DNA from: Brassica napus
Taxonomy: Eukaryota; Streptophyta; Magnoliopsida; Brassicales; Brassicaceae
Direction of reading: 5' to 3'
Assembly: GCF_020379485.1 (NCBI RefSeq)
Contig: NC_063436.1
Span: forward strand, 22,442,423 to 22,506,422
Length of the DNA stretch: 64,000 nt
Part shown: piece by piece, positions 23,350-36,620 of the stretch
Position numbering within the stretch: position 1 is the stretch's first letter
How the letters are laid out: each line of letters starts with the position of its first letter
Notes under the pieces: generated by a model
Seen by the model: the letters and a program-made list of their open reading frames with translations, nothing else
Databases searched by the model: none
What the model was told of the DNA's origin: nothing
Made by a program: the position numbers and the translations under genes

Positions 23350-23782
23350 AAAGCTTCTGTGGTTGTTGTCAAAAAAAAAAAAAAAGCTTCAGTGGTCGTT
23401 TTGCCATGAACGCCTTATTTAAACATAATTACATCCGTATCCAAACAAAGCCAATGAGGCTTCCCATCTTCAGTTAAGAAACACCACCATTATGCCTTAT
23501 TTTCTTTTAAAAAAACTGTCTTTTTAAATCACATCCATTGCGAGCAAATATTTTTTTTTGGAGAAGTATACAAAAGTAAAAAAGCAAAAGCAACTGGATA
23601 AACAAAGCAAAATAATAATTCATCAAATTCACTAACACATCTTATCAGATGAGATTAAACAAGAATCATCATAAGATTCATAACAGAGGGGGGACAAGTC
23701 ATAACTATGATTTCAAGAGTAAATAAGAAGCAATTAATCCAATATCTTAAGACAGAAGACATGTAAAAGATAAAAGGTGTAG

Positions 23783-24706
23783 TTAAGCCAAGTGTTTGGC
23801 AATAGTAGACTGAAGCTCATCTTTTTGGGCGCCAACAACTTTGTCCACAATCTTCCCTTCTTTCATGAACATGAAGGTTGGCATCGACTCAATCGCCCAG
23901 TCACTCGCCACTGACTGTTCCATACAAAAAAAAAACAAAAAGGTAATTTTGTGATCATAGAAAAATTAAAAACAATCTATATCTCAACAAAGAGGATGAA
24001 TAAAGAGAAAACTCGATTGATATTCTGTATTGTTACCTTTAATTCGTCAATATCAACCTTGAGAAAAATCACATTAGGGAGTTTCTTAGCTAGATCAGCA
24101 AAGAATGGAGCTATGAAACGACATGGTCCACACCAAGAAGCCGTGAAATCAACCACCACCTTCAACAATTTAACCATCTCATGAATCATTTCATTGAATT
24201 TTTATAACAATACAATGATGAAAAGACATGTTAAACGTTTGATCAAAAAAAAAAGATGACATGTTAAACAACAAAGGCTAATCATATGTCATAACAATGC
24301 TAAACCTACAATAGACTGCTAATATCACATTTAATAATAGTCGTGACATTTGCCTTCAGGGTAAACATTTTTTCTAGCGTCTTTTAATTTCGTAGAAACA
24401 TAAAAAATATGACCTCTCGTCAATGTGATCGATTCTAGGCTTCTAGCCCTAGAATCTAACATGGTAATTCAGATTCAGATTCATGGTAACATACTAACAT
24501 GTACGTATAGATATGTCGCATGTTAATTCATATATGGTGTGTCAAGCATGGATCTAAGCTGCAAAAAACAAACGAATTGTATTATGAGACAGATCGAGAC
24601 AATGAAAAGAGATTACAAGAGTTTTGGAGTCATTGCCCTTTTGGAGTTGCTCGTTCCATGCTTCCACGGTGTGGCACGCGATCACTTGTCCTTCTTCCCC
24701 AGCCAT
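23783..24706 (-). CDS. TRX1: Thioredoxin h1
   Basis: Three exons (minus strand): 24706-24617, 24159-24037, 23914-23783; 114 aa, exactly the expected length. Active site WCGPC at 39-43, preceded by VVVDFTAS and followed by [15 protein letters not shown]. The cis-proline region reads [13 protein letters not shown], and the C-terminus [13 protein letters not shown]. It is a cytosolic disulfide reductase, reduced by NADPH-thioredoxin reductase, with broad protein targets. Very close to Arabidopsis TRX h1 (At3g51030). Intron 1 is about 460 bp. Confidence 0.95.
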
Positions 24707-24994
24707 CTTTCCACAGATCTTCTCTCTGTCTCTCCTTTCTCTTTATCTTTTTGCCTGTGTTGTTGTTGATCTGTTTCTGTTTAGCATGCTCTCCTTTCTC
24801 AAATATAGTCACATAAAAATTACAATTTTGCCATCAATATTTTCAGATTCTCTCCCTTATTGCACGCGTGATTTTATTTCCCATAATAAAACCCACAAAA
24901 TATGCTACCTTCCCTACTTTACTCAAATCATAAATATTCCCACTTTACTCTTACGGCTTTTGTTTTCTGACAATTTACACCCTCTGTTTTACAA

Positions 24995-25670
24995 ACTAGG
25001 GGTGGATGTTCGGGTACCCGTTCTGGGTTCGAATCAGATATTTTAGATTTTCGGGTATTTGGATAGAGAGGTGTAAAACCCGTTAGGGTATTTATGAACT
25101 TCGGGTCAGATTCAGATATTTTTAGTTCAGATTCAGTTATTTCGGATCAGGTTCGGATATTTAGATTTTCAAAAAAATATTAAATTTTTCATTTCTCATA
25201 TTTCTTGTATTTAAAAATATAACTTTCACTTAACTAATTTTTTATTTTTAATAGATTTGGACATAACATTTTAAAACTAAAAAGACATTAATTTGGCTAT
25301 TATTTTTTAAAATTTTAGATGTAACTTTTTGTTAATTTTTGAAATAAAAAGTTTGACATGCATTTTAAATGAGTAACAAATCATTTTCTCCGTAATTATA
25401 TGTATATCATATAAACTTAAAGTACGTGTATTATCAATATAAATATTTTTTTTTATAAAATGAAAGATGTAAACTAGAAATATAAGATTAATTAAACATA
25501 TGTTTGGATATCCATTATGATTCGGATATTACTCGTTTGGGTTCGGATATCCAATCTCTCCTAATTCAAAATACCCATTAGAATATTTTGTTACTTCGGC
25601 TCGGATTTTGGTTTGGGTTTAGGAGAGGCTTCAGATATCGGGTAAAGTACCCATCCCTATCAGTAACGAT
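24995..25670. mobile_element. hAT-like or foldback element with GGGTA-rich ends
   Basis: Left end AGGGGTGGATGTTCGGGTAC and right end GGGTAAAGTACCCATCCCTA are inverted imperfect copies. Subterminal regions carry many scattered TCGGATAT/TTCGGGT motifs in both orientations. The middle is AT-rich and non-coding. A related start (AGGGGTGGACACATATCAAG) sits inside the second Helitron at about 55440. No clean 8-bp target duplication was found. Confidence 0.5.
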
Positions 25671-25916
25671 GGATAATGAGCTTGTTTGGGTCCTCGGTTT
25701 AAAGTAATCCTCTCTATCGTCTCCACGAAAATAGACGACATAACGTTCGGTCCAAAACGGCAGGCTGTTTGATCACGAAACAATAATACGACATCGTTTT
25801 GGACGTATACTAACCGGAGATTCTGGGTCGCCTGCCTTCTGCTACACACTGATTCCATCGAATGCAAATAATCTGCCATTGAGTTTTGATACATCACTCC
25901 CGAAGCTGAAACGAAG

Positions 25917-28900
25917 ATGAGGAAACGCGATCTGGCGATTCTGATGCTCTCTGGATTTGCTATCTTCTTCACTCTTCAGGTGAGATCCCTCCCCTCTCAC
26001 TAATCGTCTGCAACCTTTGAAATGTTCGAATTCGTTCTATGATTTGTAGAATTTCTCAAATGGAATCTTATTATTGATTCGTATATAATATTCGATTCGA
26101 TTTTGGTCAGCACGAGGGCGATTTTGCGTTCAAGGAAGCATGGTTCCATCTCTACGATGATTACCCAGTCAAACACGAATCCGATCGTCTCCCTCCTCCT
26201 CTTGTAGCTGACCTCAACGGCGATGGCAAGAAGGAGGTCCTCGTCGCTACAAACGATGCTAAAATTCAGGTAAAAAAACGGAATGATTCGCACCTTAGTG
26301 CTTATGGTTTTGACTGTTAAGTGTTGATGTTTTGGTGGATTAGGTCCTGGAGCCTCACTGGAGGCGTGTGGATGAAGGCTTCAGTGAAGCACGTGTTCTT
26401 GCTGATATCTCCCTTTTGCCTGACAAGATCCGTGTTGCCTCCGGGAGACGCGCTGTGGCCATGGCTACTGGTGTTATTGATAGGTATTATAAAGATGGGA
26501 CACCGCAGAAGCAGGTTTTGGTCGTTGTTACCTCTGGTTGGTCTGTGCTTTGCTTTGATCACAACCTCAAAAAGCTCTGGGAAACGAATCTTCAGGTTTA
26601 TTTTTTTTAATCCTTTTTGTCCTTTGTTCTGTATGTTATTTGTCTTCTTCTTACTGATATTGATTGGAATAACAGGAGGATTTTCCGCATAATGCACACC
26701 ATAGAGAGATATCAATTTCGATTAGCAATTACACGTTGAAGCATGGTGATACTGGTTTGGTTATTGTTGGTGGAAGGATGGAGATGCAGCCTTATGTATG
26801 TACAAGGCAAAATTTCCTCTGTTGATTTCCTATTTAGCATGTGTTATTGCTGATGGATTGTTCTTGTCGTTTTAGAATCACATGGACCCATTTGAGGAAC
26901 TTGGCATTACAGAGCAAAATGCTGAGAAACACAGGAGAAGTGCTACTGAGAAACAGGTACACAAAAGTTGTGCAGTAATTAAGATGTTCTTGTTACACAT
27001 TTTGTCTAGGAGATGTGTTTGGACTGTTTAGTAGAATAACTTGCAAAGCTTCTTTTCAGCCCACTGAAGATTCTGGAGGTGTAAACTTGCGTCACTTTTC
27101 CGTTTATGCATTCGCTGGCCGGACTGGTGTTCTTCGATGGAGTAAAAAGACTGATGTCAGTTGTTTCTCCTTTATGCCCACTTCTTTCTTTACATATAGC
27201 TTAACTGGATATTTAGCTGCAACAGATTTGCTGGTCTGATTGATAGAATATTCTGTTTTCTTCCTCTTCTAGGATGTTGAAGCTCACACCTCAGATGCGT
27301 CACAGCTAGTTCCCCAACACAATTACAAGCTCGACGTGCATTCTATAAATAGCCGTCACCCTGGAGAGGTAAAGTTAACTCGTTCTCCATTGATCATTGA
27401 GCGATATAGCCTGTTCTAGTTGTCTTTTAAAGAGATTTATAATTGCTTTGGAAACTGAGATGTGCTGGACTGAAGTTTGAATGCAGGGAATTTAGAGAAT
27501 CAATTCTTAGTGTTATGCCCCATCACTGGGTAAGTCTTATGCTTCGTACTACATGCTTCGGCTCCTTAGTTTAATATGCTTTAAAATATTCTGTTCTGAA
27601 GGACGTTGTTGTCTTTGTATCCAGGACCGACGGGAAGATACATTATTAAAGCTTGCTCATTTCAGGCGACACAAGAGGAAGACATTGAAGAAGCAAGCTG
27701 GTAAGTCTACAACTTTTCCGTTTCACAAACCTGAGGAACACACACCAGCTGGGAAAGACTTGTCGAGAAAGATTCCGAAATTGATTGGGAAGGCTGCACG
27801 TTATGCTGGCTCGGCAAAACCCAAGAAGGTGAAAGCTCTTACTAAACGTGAAGTACCCACATAAAAACACTCATATTCGTGTATATGACAGCTAAGCACA
27901 TGTTGATGCAGGGAATGCAATACATACCGACTATAACTAACTACACTAAGCTTTGGTGGGTTCCTAATGTTGTTGTGGCTCACCAAAAAGAAGGAATTGA
28001 AGCTATTCATTTGCCTACTGGTCGAACTCTTTGCAAGGTAGCTGTTACTTCAGATCATGAACACAAGCTTTACAATATCACGAACCCGTTTTTAATGTGT
28101 TAGCTTCCTTAAACTCAGCTTCATCTGCTGGAAGGTGGGCTTCACGCCGACATAAACGGAGATGGTGTACTCGACCATGTCCAGGTACACATTAGACACC
28201 TCTCCCGCTTTCCCTTCATTGTCTTTACAATGGATCTTCAATACTTTACATTCTCTGTGCGCACCTTAGGCTGTCGGAGGCAATGTTGGAGAGAGAACTG
28301 TAGTTAGCGGATCAATGGAAGTATTGAAGCCTTGCTGGGCAGTGGCAACCTCAGGCGTTCCCGTCCGAGAACAGCTCTTCAACGTCTCGATCTGCCATCA
28401 CACCCCCTTCAACTTCATGCACTACGGAGAGTTTTCACGAAACTTTGCACAGGCAAGAGACACATCCTCTTTGGAGATTGCAACTCCCATTCTCATCCCC
28501 AGAGATGACGGTCATAAACACAGAAGAAGTCACGGAGATATAATCTTCTTGACAAATCGTGGAGAGGTACTTTCTGATGATCCAATCTCTTTTAACTTCT
28601 TGAACTTTGAATCTCGTTCAATAGCTAATTGCTTTCCCTACCAGGTGACATCATACACGCCTGATGTGCACGGCCGCGAGCCACTCTGGCAGTGGCAGCT
28701 TCAGACAGAAGCCACATGGTCGAATCTCCCATCTCCATCTGGTTTAACCGAGTCAGGGACAGTAGTCCCAACCCTGAAACCATTCTCGTTGCGCATTCAT
28801 GATAACCAGCCTATGATCCTCGCCGGAGGAGATGAAGCGGCAGTCATCATATCTCCAGGAGGAAGCGTATTGGCTTCCATCGAGTTACCGTCACAGCCGA

Positions 28901-29121
28901 CTCATGCACTCATCACTGATGACTTCTCCAACGACGGATTAACGGATGTGATTGTGATGACATCAAATGGGATATACGGGTTCGTTCAGACCAGACAGCC
29001 AGGAGCTCTGTTCTTCAGTTCGTTGGTGGGATGTATCTTAGTAGTAATGGCAGTTATCTTCGTTACTCAGCACTTAAACTCCGTTAAAGGTAAGCCTCGA
29101 CCTTCCTCTAGCTTTATATAA
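25917..29121 (+). CDS. NERD1: NERD1-type FG-GAP/VCBS repeat membrane protein
   Basis: Thirteen exons: 25917-25979, 26111-26269, 26344-26595, 26676-26795, 26876-26956, 27060-27155, 27273-27368, 27476-27529, 27625-27828, 27912-28037, 28119-28184, 28270-28566, 28645-29121; 696 aa, all in frame. N-terminal signal-anchor helix (about 6-21); FG-GAP-type calcium-loop motifs LVADLNGDGKKEVLVATND, LHADINGDGVLDHV and ITDDFSNDGLTDVIVMTSNG; C-terminal membrane helix (FFSSLVGCILVVMAVIFV). Arabidopsis NERD1 (At3g51050) is a Golgi/secretory protein linked to the exocyst, root growth and pollen; the same role is inferred. Exon 8 starts at the AG just before TTTGAATGC, which keeps the conserved ECREFRE. Confidence 0.93.
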
Positions 29122-30470
29122 ATAAAGCCTTGGGGGGGTGGGGAGGGTTTCTTCCTCTCTACGGAAGTTGAACCGGTTCCATTAGCGGCGGCGCTTTACC
29201 CACACCGGTTTTGGTATACCGGAGTAGATTCAGTGTTTCAGCTTTGTAATTTTATCATATACTATTACAGAATTCTCTATAAGTGAAAATGGTAGAGGGG
29301 AATGTTTTAGGTCTTTTTTTTGTTTCTCTCAGTTTTAATGTTTAAGTTGCAAGTGTTGCTGTGACATTTATTTAATCAAGAGAGATTTTTCTAACACTGG
29401 TCAAATCTTTATTTATATTTTCATATAATCTAGATTCTGGAGACTAGATACATCTCAAACTTCAAAAGATAATGTTTCTGAAATTTGCAATTGAATCAGC
29501 ATTATATAATACATTTATCAAGCATATGTATAAGATCAAATGCATGTATAAGCAGTCTTGTTAAACTATAAACTAATTAAAACATTATTTTTCTTGTATT
29601 ATTCCTTCTTCAAATGTTCTAGCGTGGTTGTGATCTTTTCATGTGAGGCTATGACTGAATAACGATTCAAGAAAAACCAATAAATGAAATTTGTTTATGG
29701 AAACCTAAATACTAACGGACTTAACGAGGTGTCCAACCTCGTGATCATTTAGTAGTGAGATAGCCCAGCCCAAAACTAGAACTACGTCTTTCAAACCCAA
29801 ACATGTTTACGTATTTGTAACGGTGCCGTTTTATTTTGGGTCATCTCTTGGTCTCTGCTATCCCAATTTACGCTTCGAAATTTACAGTATCAAAGTTACG
29901 TATACACACTTTTGGCAGTTCCATTTCTTTCCACTACCACCCAAGAAAAAATAAATTATTATTTTTACTAAGTGTTAAATTTTTTCTTGATAAAAGAGAA
30001 AAGATTGAGAAATAAAGAAAGGAACAAAACTCTCACCTCTTCTCTAGTCTCAATCTTACAAAACTCACACTTAGTAAAATTTAACACTAGAGAGGCTTGG
30101 GCAGGACTAGTATCATCACCATATTCAATGCTTTTACCAAACTCTCACCTCTTCTTCTAGTCACAAGACCAACACCACCACCCTTCTTCTTCATCTCTTT
30201 CTCTCTTCCTTCACCGACATCTCCTCCAAACTCCTCTCTTACTCAGGTATTCCAATTTTCTTCACGAACTTCAGGGTAATTAACTGTGTTTTCTAGAGGG
30301 TTTCTCTTCGCATTTTTTTTTCTTATGGTTTTGAGATTGACATGAAAAGAGGAATCTCTGTTCGTTTCAGCCATGTGTCCGAACGAAACCGTTTTTTTTT
30401 TGGACGTTTTTAAATTTTCGGTTTTATTTGGTGAGTTTTTAATATTCTATTTGGTGGGTTTTGTCAGGAA
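29122..30470. other. NERD1 3' region and GATA-gene leader/promoter
   Basis: The first 300 bp look like 3' UTR. Next comes AT-rich spacer, then a C/T-rich leader from about 30110. A 5' UTR intron is likely (CAGGTATT near 30246 to TTTTGTCAG at 30469). The Arabidopsis neighbour STY1 is not present. Confidence 0.5.
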
Positions 30471-31451
30471 ATGGAAAGTGTTGAACTTTCGTTGACGAAC
30501 ATGGAGACGGCCGTCAACGCTGACGGAGCTCAGAATGGCGACGAATTCTCCGTTGACGACTTGCTTGACTTCTCATCAAACGACGACGTTTTCTTCGACG
30601 ATGGGGCTGAATTGAAAACGCAACGAAATAAAGGAGTCTCTGTTTCCTCAAATGACGAAACTACCCTTAAACGGAGCAACGACTTCTCTACCGCCTGTGA
30701 GCTCGCCGTTCCGGTAATTAATTTTATTCTTAATTTTCCCTATTTTTTTTCCTAATTTAATCTAATATTTGCAGTTATTTTCCAATGTTAGACGGATGAA
30801 TTAGCGGAACTCGAATGGTTATCCAACTTCGTAGACGACTCCTTCGCACCGTACTCAGCTCCCACGAAGAAACCGGTTTGGTTAACCGTAGACAGGAGAC
30901 ACCCTGTAACACCGGTTAACGTCGGTTCGTGCTTCAAAGCCCCTCTCCCGGTTAAAATCAGAACCAAACGACCAAGAACCGGAGTCAACTTATGGTCTTC
31001 TCTAACCGACTCGCCTTCGAGTTCTCCAACATCGTCCTCCTCCTCCTCTTCTGGTTATTCAAGCCCTCTATGGCTCTCCGGCGCTGAGTTTCTCGACGAG
31101 AAAGCGGTTGAGAGACAGAAGAACAAGAAGAAGAAGAAACAGTTCTTGTCGTGGGAGGCTCAGTCGCAGACGCGGCGGTGTAGCCACTGTGGCGTTCAGA
31201 AAACGCCGCAGTGGAGAGCAGGACCCTTGGGAGCGAAGACGCTGTGCAATGCGTGTGGTGTGCGTTTTAAGTCGGGTCGGTTATTGCCCGAGTATAGACC
31301 CGCTTGTAGCCCAACGTTCTCCAGTGAGCTCCACTCGAACCACCACCGTAAAGTCATTGAGATGCGTCAGAAGAAGGAGACGTCAAGAGATGCTGAACAT
31401 ACCGGAATGAACCAGCCGGTTCAGTCGGTTCAGGCTGTGCAGAGCTTCTGA
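30471..31451 (+). CDS. GATA6: GATA zinc-finger transcription factor (GATA6-like)
   Basis: Two exons, 30471-30713 and 30792-31451; 300 aa. Subfamily I layout: an acidic N-terminus ([30 protein letters not shown]), a Ser-rich stretch, a Lys-rich nuclear signal (KNKKKKKQ), then one type-IV zinc finger CSHC-X18-CNAC starting at Cys211, with [20 protein letters not shown], and the basic tail [13 protein letters not shown]. It binds W-GATA-R promoter sites in the nucleus; the family acts in light and growth control. Expected orthologue At3g51080. Confidence 0.93.
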
Positions 31452-32967
31452 AGATATTAGGGATCCGACCCGGTTAACTCTTAGCATTATTAACTGCTTT
31501 GAAATATTGTTACTTGAATTTTGTTTTGTTTTAACTTTTAAGTAACTGGTAATGATTTAAAACTTCAAAGCTGATATATTTTTCGTTTCGCGTTAATATG
31601 TTTTTGGCATCGTTCACAATATATCTACTTCATAATAATATATAGTTTTCAACTTACATTTTGAAAATTTGAATGAGTATGCCGTATGGACAGTGGAGAG
31701 TCAATATGAAACCGTTCGTAATTTCAATACTTTTAATTGGGGACACTCCAAACCCATGTCTCCATCATTTCAATTTGGTACAACGCCATGATCGTTATCA
31801 GTGGTTCCTTTTCTAGTCATGAATGTATGCAAAAAAAACATTGAAAATACAGATGCATATACAATATTTATTTTATGTTTTTACTCAATATTGGCAAATA
31901 TCAAAGGTATATATATACAAGACCAGTTGAAATTATTTGAATGTAATATGAGGAAAGCAAAACTATGGGGAGGCTTGATTTTTAGGGTTGGCAAGGACTT
32001 GGTATATAAGTAACAGATAATCAATTAGTTAGGTGATTATTAATTCACGAATAATAGCAAATAGGTACAAATAAAATTGGTCAAAGTATTTGTTGGTCAA
32101 AACAAAATTACACTCGTTAATGTAAATTACACTCGTTGTGCTCAACACTACGATTACAGCATCTTGTGTAGTCAACATCATGCCAGGAAATGTTTTAAAT
32201 CTCTAATTTATTGGAATCTTTTTCATATTATATAAGTTTAAATGTTCTACATAACATTTTAAGTTATAGCCATTACTTTCTCTCTTGTGTATCTATACAA
32301 TTGACATATCATAAACTTGGAATTGGAAGTGCTGGATTAACGTATTGGGCACACTGTCTGGTTGACTAATATATTAGTCTGCGTCGTTTTGGTCTTTGGA
32401 GATTGGATGCGTCCTTCTAGACTTCTGGTGATGTGCAATACTGCCAATTTTTGGACTATTAGTAATATTCGTTGACCATATCTTTGAGGTTAGCAAGAAC
32501 GAACCCCAAATTCACTAAGTAAGGAGAAGTAAAACTTCCCCTCTCATACTTTTTCTTTCTACCTCTCTCTACTATCTCTATAAAAATCTAATTTCCCTTT
32601 TGTTTTTGGGCAAATAGTGGTTGTACAACTGACCAAGTGCATATAATTTTCAAGGCCTGATGCGTTATTGCTACGGTTAACCATCGTTGGCGTTTGGTTC
32701 GTCATCACAAGAACATTTTCCCACATCCAATAATAACGTGCATACAACCAAACTATTCATACACGTGGAAGAAACATCTCATATACGTTTATAGCGAATC
32801 TCATAAATTAGTTTTTCTTTTTTTCTTTCGTCATATATACTACAAAAAGGAAATCAAATTACATTATAAAATATTAAAATACGCCACAAGATGGAAAGAG
32901 CAGACCAAGATTTCATCCAGAGTTGAAAAAAACAGCAAAGATGAGGGTGTTGGTCAACAATGGAGAG
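31452..32967. other. Intergenic spacer
   Basis: GATA 3' UTR, then about 1.4 kb of AT-rich DNA before the convergent DUF1640 gene. No gene, terminal repeat or RNA recognised. Confidence 0.5.
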
Positions 32968-34408
32968 TCACATGACGATCCGGAGGACAGCTAGGCCAAC
33001 GGCTGAGATGGAGACAAGTGTACCGATACAATACTTGATCACCTCGTACTTGGCCGCTTCCAACTGAGCTCTCAAAGTGTGAATCTCCTGAGAGACATTG
33101 AACCAAAACAGGAAAACAAAACATAAACAAACAAATTCTTGCTGCAATAAACGAACAAAATGCTCAGAAACCACGGATGAGTATATACTAACACGGTCAA
33201 GTTTGTTTGTAAGGTTAGAGGTTTCGGCGTTTTGATTCGTTAGCTCATCTCTTATCCTCCTGCTCCATCACCGACAAGATATTTTTAAAAAAAATCATAT
33301 AACAAAGAAAAGGTTAGTTTGAATAGAGATAGAACTTATCCTACCCTTTTTCAAGATTCAGGTCCAACCGCTGTCCTGCTGTGACTTTGTCAATCTCGTG
33401 CCTGCAATGTATATTGTCTTAGTCTTACTACACTGAGTGTATAGCAAATCAAGCCCTATAGGGTTGTTCATATATATATAAAAATAAAAAATGCTGACCT
33501 TATATCAGTGCGGATACGTTCTATGTCATTGCGGAGTTTCTCATTCTCGTGTTGCAGCAAAGAGAAATGGTGGTCCTACACATGAAACCAACAATCTTTT
33601 TAAGACTCAAAGCATCACTCTAAAATTTTAATTACACACTTAGAAAGGTGAAAACACAGCTTACCAGTGAACTGTTAATCTCACTTTTGAACTTGGATAA
33701 GTTTGATTCCTGCGTCATTTCAGCCTACCAGAAGCAAGAAAGATCAAAAAAGTTAGACAAGAGTGTTGAATCAAAGCTATATATATAACTGAGGTATTAG
33801 TGTTTGGTAAGAGAGCTTTGTTCGTGGAAACATACTTTCTGCATCTCACCCTTGGAAACAACCAACTGAGAAACAACTCCTAAGCTATCATTCAGTACTT
33901 CAGTTATAGCACCTGTGATAGCCTCTGCTTGCTTTGAAGGCAAGCCTTGCGCTTCCAAGCTCCTTACCTGAAAAAAACCACATAATAACAAATTCTCACT
34001 TAAACTCTAACTATTTTTTTTTAAAGACAATATTTAGAAATTAATTATCAGACATGTGTGTTCGTTCAATGACTCCTGTCTGGAACATAACCATTCCATT
34101 GTCTGAATTCAAAAAGTTAGACAATTCAAGCCAAAAAACAAAAAAACAAAAATCATATAAAAGGTTACCAAAGCGAGTGTGTCGACGAGATACAAACGTT
34201 TCCCATTGGTTTTGACAAGTTGAGATATGAATCTGGAGTTGGATTGTCTGTAGAGAGGAGACGATGAACGAATCTCGTGGTGGTGATCGAAGAGAGTCCT
34301 GTCTAATGTCGGGTTGTTTGGAGAACCGATCGATCTGAAAGTTGAAAAATTTACAGCTGAACCGGTTCCGAGTCGTGCTAACCGTAGATAATTCGCGTAA
34401 GCGGCCAT
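32968..34408 (-). CDS. DUF1640 coiled-coil mitochondrial protein (CCDC90/MCUR1-like)
   Basis: Seven exons (minus strand): 34408-34169, 33967-33836, 33724-33665, 33575-33499, 33401-33345, 33259-33193, 33087-32968; 250 aa. N-terminus MAAYANYLRLARLGTGSA is presequence-like. The DUF1640 domain starts at LVDTLALVRSLEAQGLPSKQ and continues through a long coiled coil (HENEKLRNDIERIRTDIR, NLTNKLDREIHTLRAQLE). It ends in one membrane helix (IGTLVSISAVGLAVLRIVM). The animal/yeast family (MCUR1, CCDC90) sits in the mitochondrial inner membrane; the plant role is unsettled. Expected orthologue At3g51090. Confidence 0.92.
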
Positions 34409-35201
34409 TCAAATTGATGAGAACTCCGAAATGGGTTCGTGAAATGGGAGCCGTAGAGTTCAATCGATCACAGGTTTAGATCGGTAAACCGGGTTGTAAG
34501 AATGCGTGATGAGTAATAACAAGAAGTTTCCCACTCGGGTAAGGATGATGAATCTCGCGACGATCAAGATAAAAGGGGAAAAAAGGAGAAAACTTTGAAG
34601 ATGGGTTTGATGAGAGGATTGTTCGTATGGATATTCTTCGAATTGAAATCGCTACGACGACTCTGTACCATCAACAGAAACAGACGGACGACGATGAATT
34701 AGAGAGAGAGAAGAGAGAAAACGTGAAGCTTTTGTCTTTCTTTCCAAATTGGGCACGTTTCCCAACTCTAATTCTGTTTAGTTAATTCTTTGGATATTAT
34801 TACATTTTTACTCACACTCACATGTGCTAATAGTCTCTAACTTCACCATGTTTTTCAACGATCAATAAAATATTTTAGTTTACAAAAGTTAATCTTTGTT
34901 AAGAGCCAGTGGAACAATTTCTACTAATACCTAAATAAATTTAATGCATAAGCAAACAATAATTACGAATTTAAGAGAATCTTGTCATCTTGACCAAAAC
35001 TGATGAAGGTAAACACATTACAGTTCTAGTACTTGTAAAAAGATAATATCAATACATCTTTTTTTTGTTGCTTTTTTATTATGAGAATCCAAAAGGAGTT
35101 TCCAAAAAGTGTCAAATCATTCATATCTTGTTGACTGTCACCTGTGCTTTTTTTGTTTTTTTTTTGGTTTCTCTCCACATTTTGATGCAACATAGACTTA
35201 A
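34409..35201. other. Promoter of the DUF1640 gene and tail of the next gene
   Basis: AT-rich spacer of about 800 bp. The stretch nearest 34409 is a purine-rich leader on the minus strand (AGAGAGAGAAGAGAG near 34701). No further gene seen. Confidence 0.5.
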
Positions 35202-36554
35202 TTATTTTGGTCGCTTTCGATGATCGTCCAAGGAGTCGTCCAAATGCTCTTTCACGTAGTTACCCACTCTCTTCAAGTTCTTCATCACCCCTGCTGCTAC
35301 CAGGTTTGCGTTTCTTGTAAACCTGATGCATCCCACAAGACAAAAATTAATTAATACTATGTTATATCCCCATGTAGATGACTTTCAGACTTGGTTAGTC
35401 TACCATCTCCCATCTTACCTCGATACGAAGCCGTTCTCAGTGTTTGTGGCAGTGGCTGGGGTTGGTTTTGGGATTGGGGTTGAAGCTGGTCTATGGTTCT
35501 GGTGCTGAGGCAACTCCCGAGAATCTACAGTACACAACAAAAAATGATGAGCATAAAAGATGCAGGACGCTTCTCAGCATGTTATAAACTGATGCATCAG
35601 AGAGGATCAGGTGCTACCATTTCTATTTTGAGCGCGGGCAGGAATAGATGAAGTGTTGCTAGAAGCTGCTCTTCTATCTGCTAGTATCTGCATGAACACT
35701 AGAAAGTCTGAGGAAGATAATAGAGATTGGAAACAGCAGAAAGTAGACCATATTCTTCCTTCATGCCAGTAAAAGGATCATATTGATAGCGTCTTAAAAG
35801 ATACAACACAAACATCAACAAAAACAAAAGTTGATAGCGTCTTAAAAGATATAACACAAACATCAACAAAAAACAAGCCGACAGGAGACCAACTAGACTG
35901 TCCAAGGCGCATAATAGTAAAACGACAGCAAGATGTAGATGTAACTCCATGAGCATAATAATATGGACACCATGGACTAATGTGTAACTTTCAGAGTTTG
36001 GAGAAAAAGTGATGTCAAACCTCAAGGCCGAGACAAACGGGAAGCTGGGTCTTGGCTTGCTGCTTCATGGCAGTAGAAGAGTCTTTATCAGTCATGTAAA
36101 CGGAATAACCCAAACATCCATAGTAAAAATCAGCCAAGGTACGCCCTTCTTTAGAAGCTTCAGCTTCAGATTGTCCAACAACGTAATCAGGAACTGCAAA
36201 AAAAATAAAATAAAATCTATAATTACTGTATGCATACAGAGATTCCTGATTCCTGATTCTGCTTATGGATTATAGATTCTACAATCATAATTATCTCTCA
36301 ACCTAATCAATTTGATTCGGGAACCCTAGAATATAGCAGAAGCAGCGATTGATTTGCAAAAGAGGGATTTGACCTTGACGGAGAGTACGAGGGATGCCGA
36401 CGCAGCGAGGGTTCTTATCCTTGGATTTGAGAGTGGAGGAGTAGTAAAGGTATCCTTTGCACGATCTTCCTTTCGCAAGAGATCCTCCTCCTCTCTGTTC
36501 CGATTTCTCTTCCATCACCGTGCTATTCACTTCTCCGCTGGAGCCTTCGCTCAT
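35202..36554 (-). CDS. At3g51100-like protein of unknown function
   Basis: Five exons (minus strand): 36554-36374, 36193-36021, 35687-35618, 35524-35419, 35322-35202; 216 aa, phases consistent. Begins MSEGSSGEVNSTVMEEKSEQ, then the Cys/Tyr-containing region GRSCKGYLYYSSTLKSK, a conserved-looking core VPDYVVGQSEAEASKEGRTL followed by FYYGCLGYSVY, a Pro/Gln-rich linker, and a basic C-terminal helix (LVAAGVMKNLKRVGNYVKEH). No catalytic motif is visible. I recall this family only as a plant-conserved protein; function unknown. A CT microsatellite at about 36596-36620 lies in its leader. Confidence 0.88.
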
Positions 36555-36595
36555 CGTTAACCTCTCTTCCTTCTTGATCGCTTTCGAAGTTTTCT

Positions 36596-36620
36596 CCTCT
36601 CTCTCTCTCTCTCTCTCTCT
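36596..36620. repeat. (CT)n microsatellite in a 5' leader
   Basis: Uninterrupted TC repeats about 45 bp upstream of the ATG at 36554. GA/CT tracts in plant leaders are common and often bound by GAGA-type BPC factors. Confidence 0.7.

Noticed and set aside
24520..25046. Several plus-strand frames around the thioredoxin exon 1
   Set aside because: Antisense to TRX h1 exon 1 and leader; no protein features.
35326..35508. Plus-strand frame across exons 4-5 of the At3g51100-like gene
   Set aside because: Antisense shadow; the minus-strand exons splice in frame.
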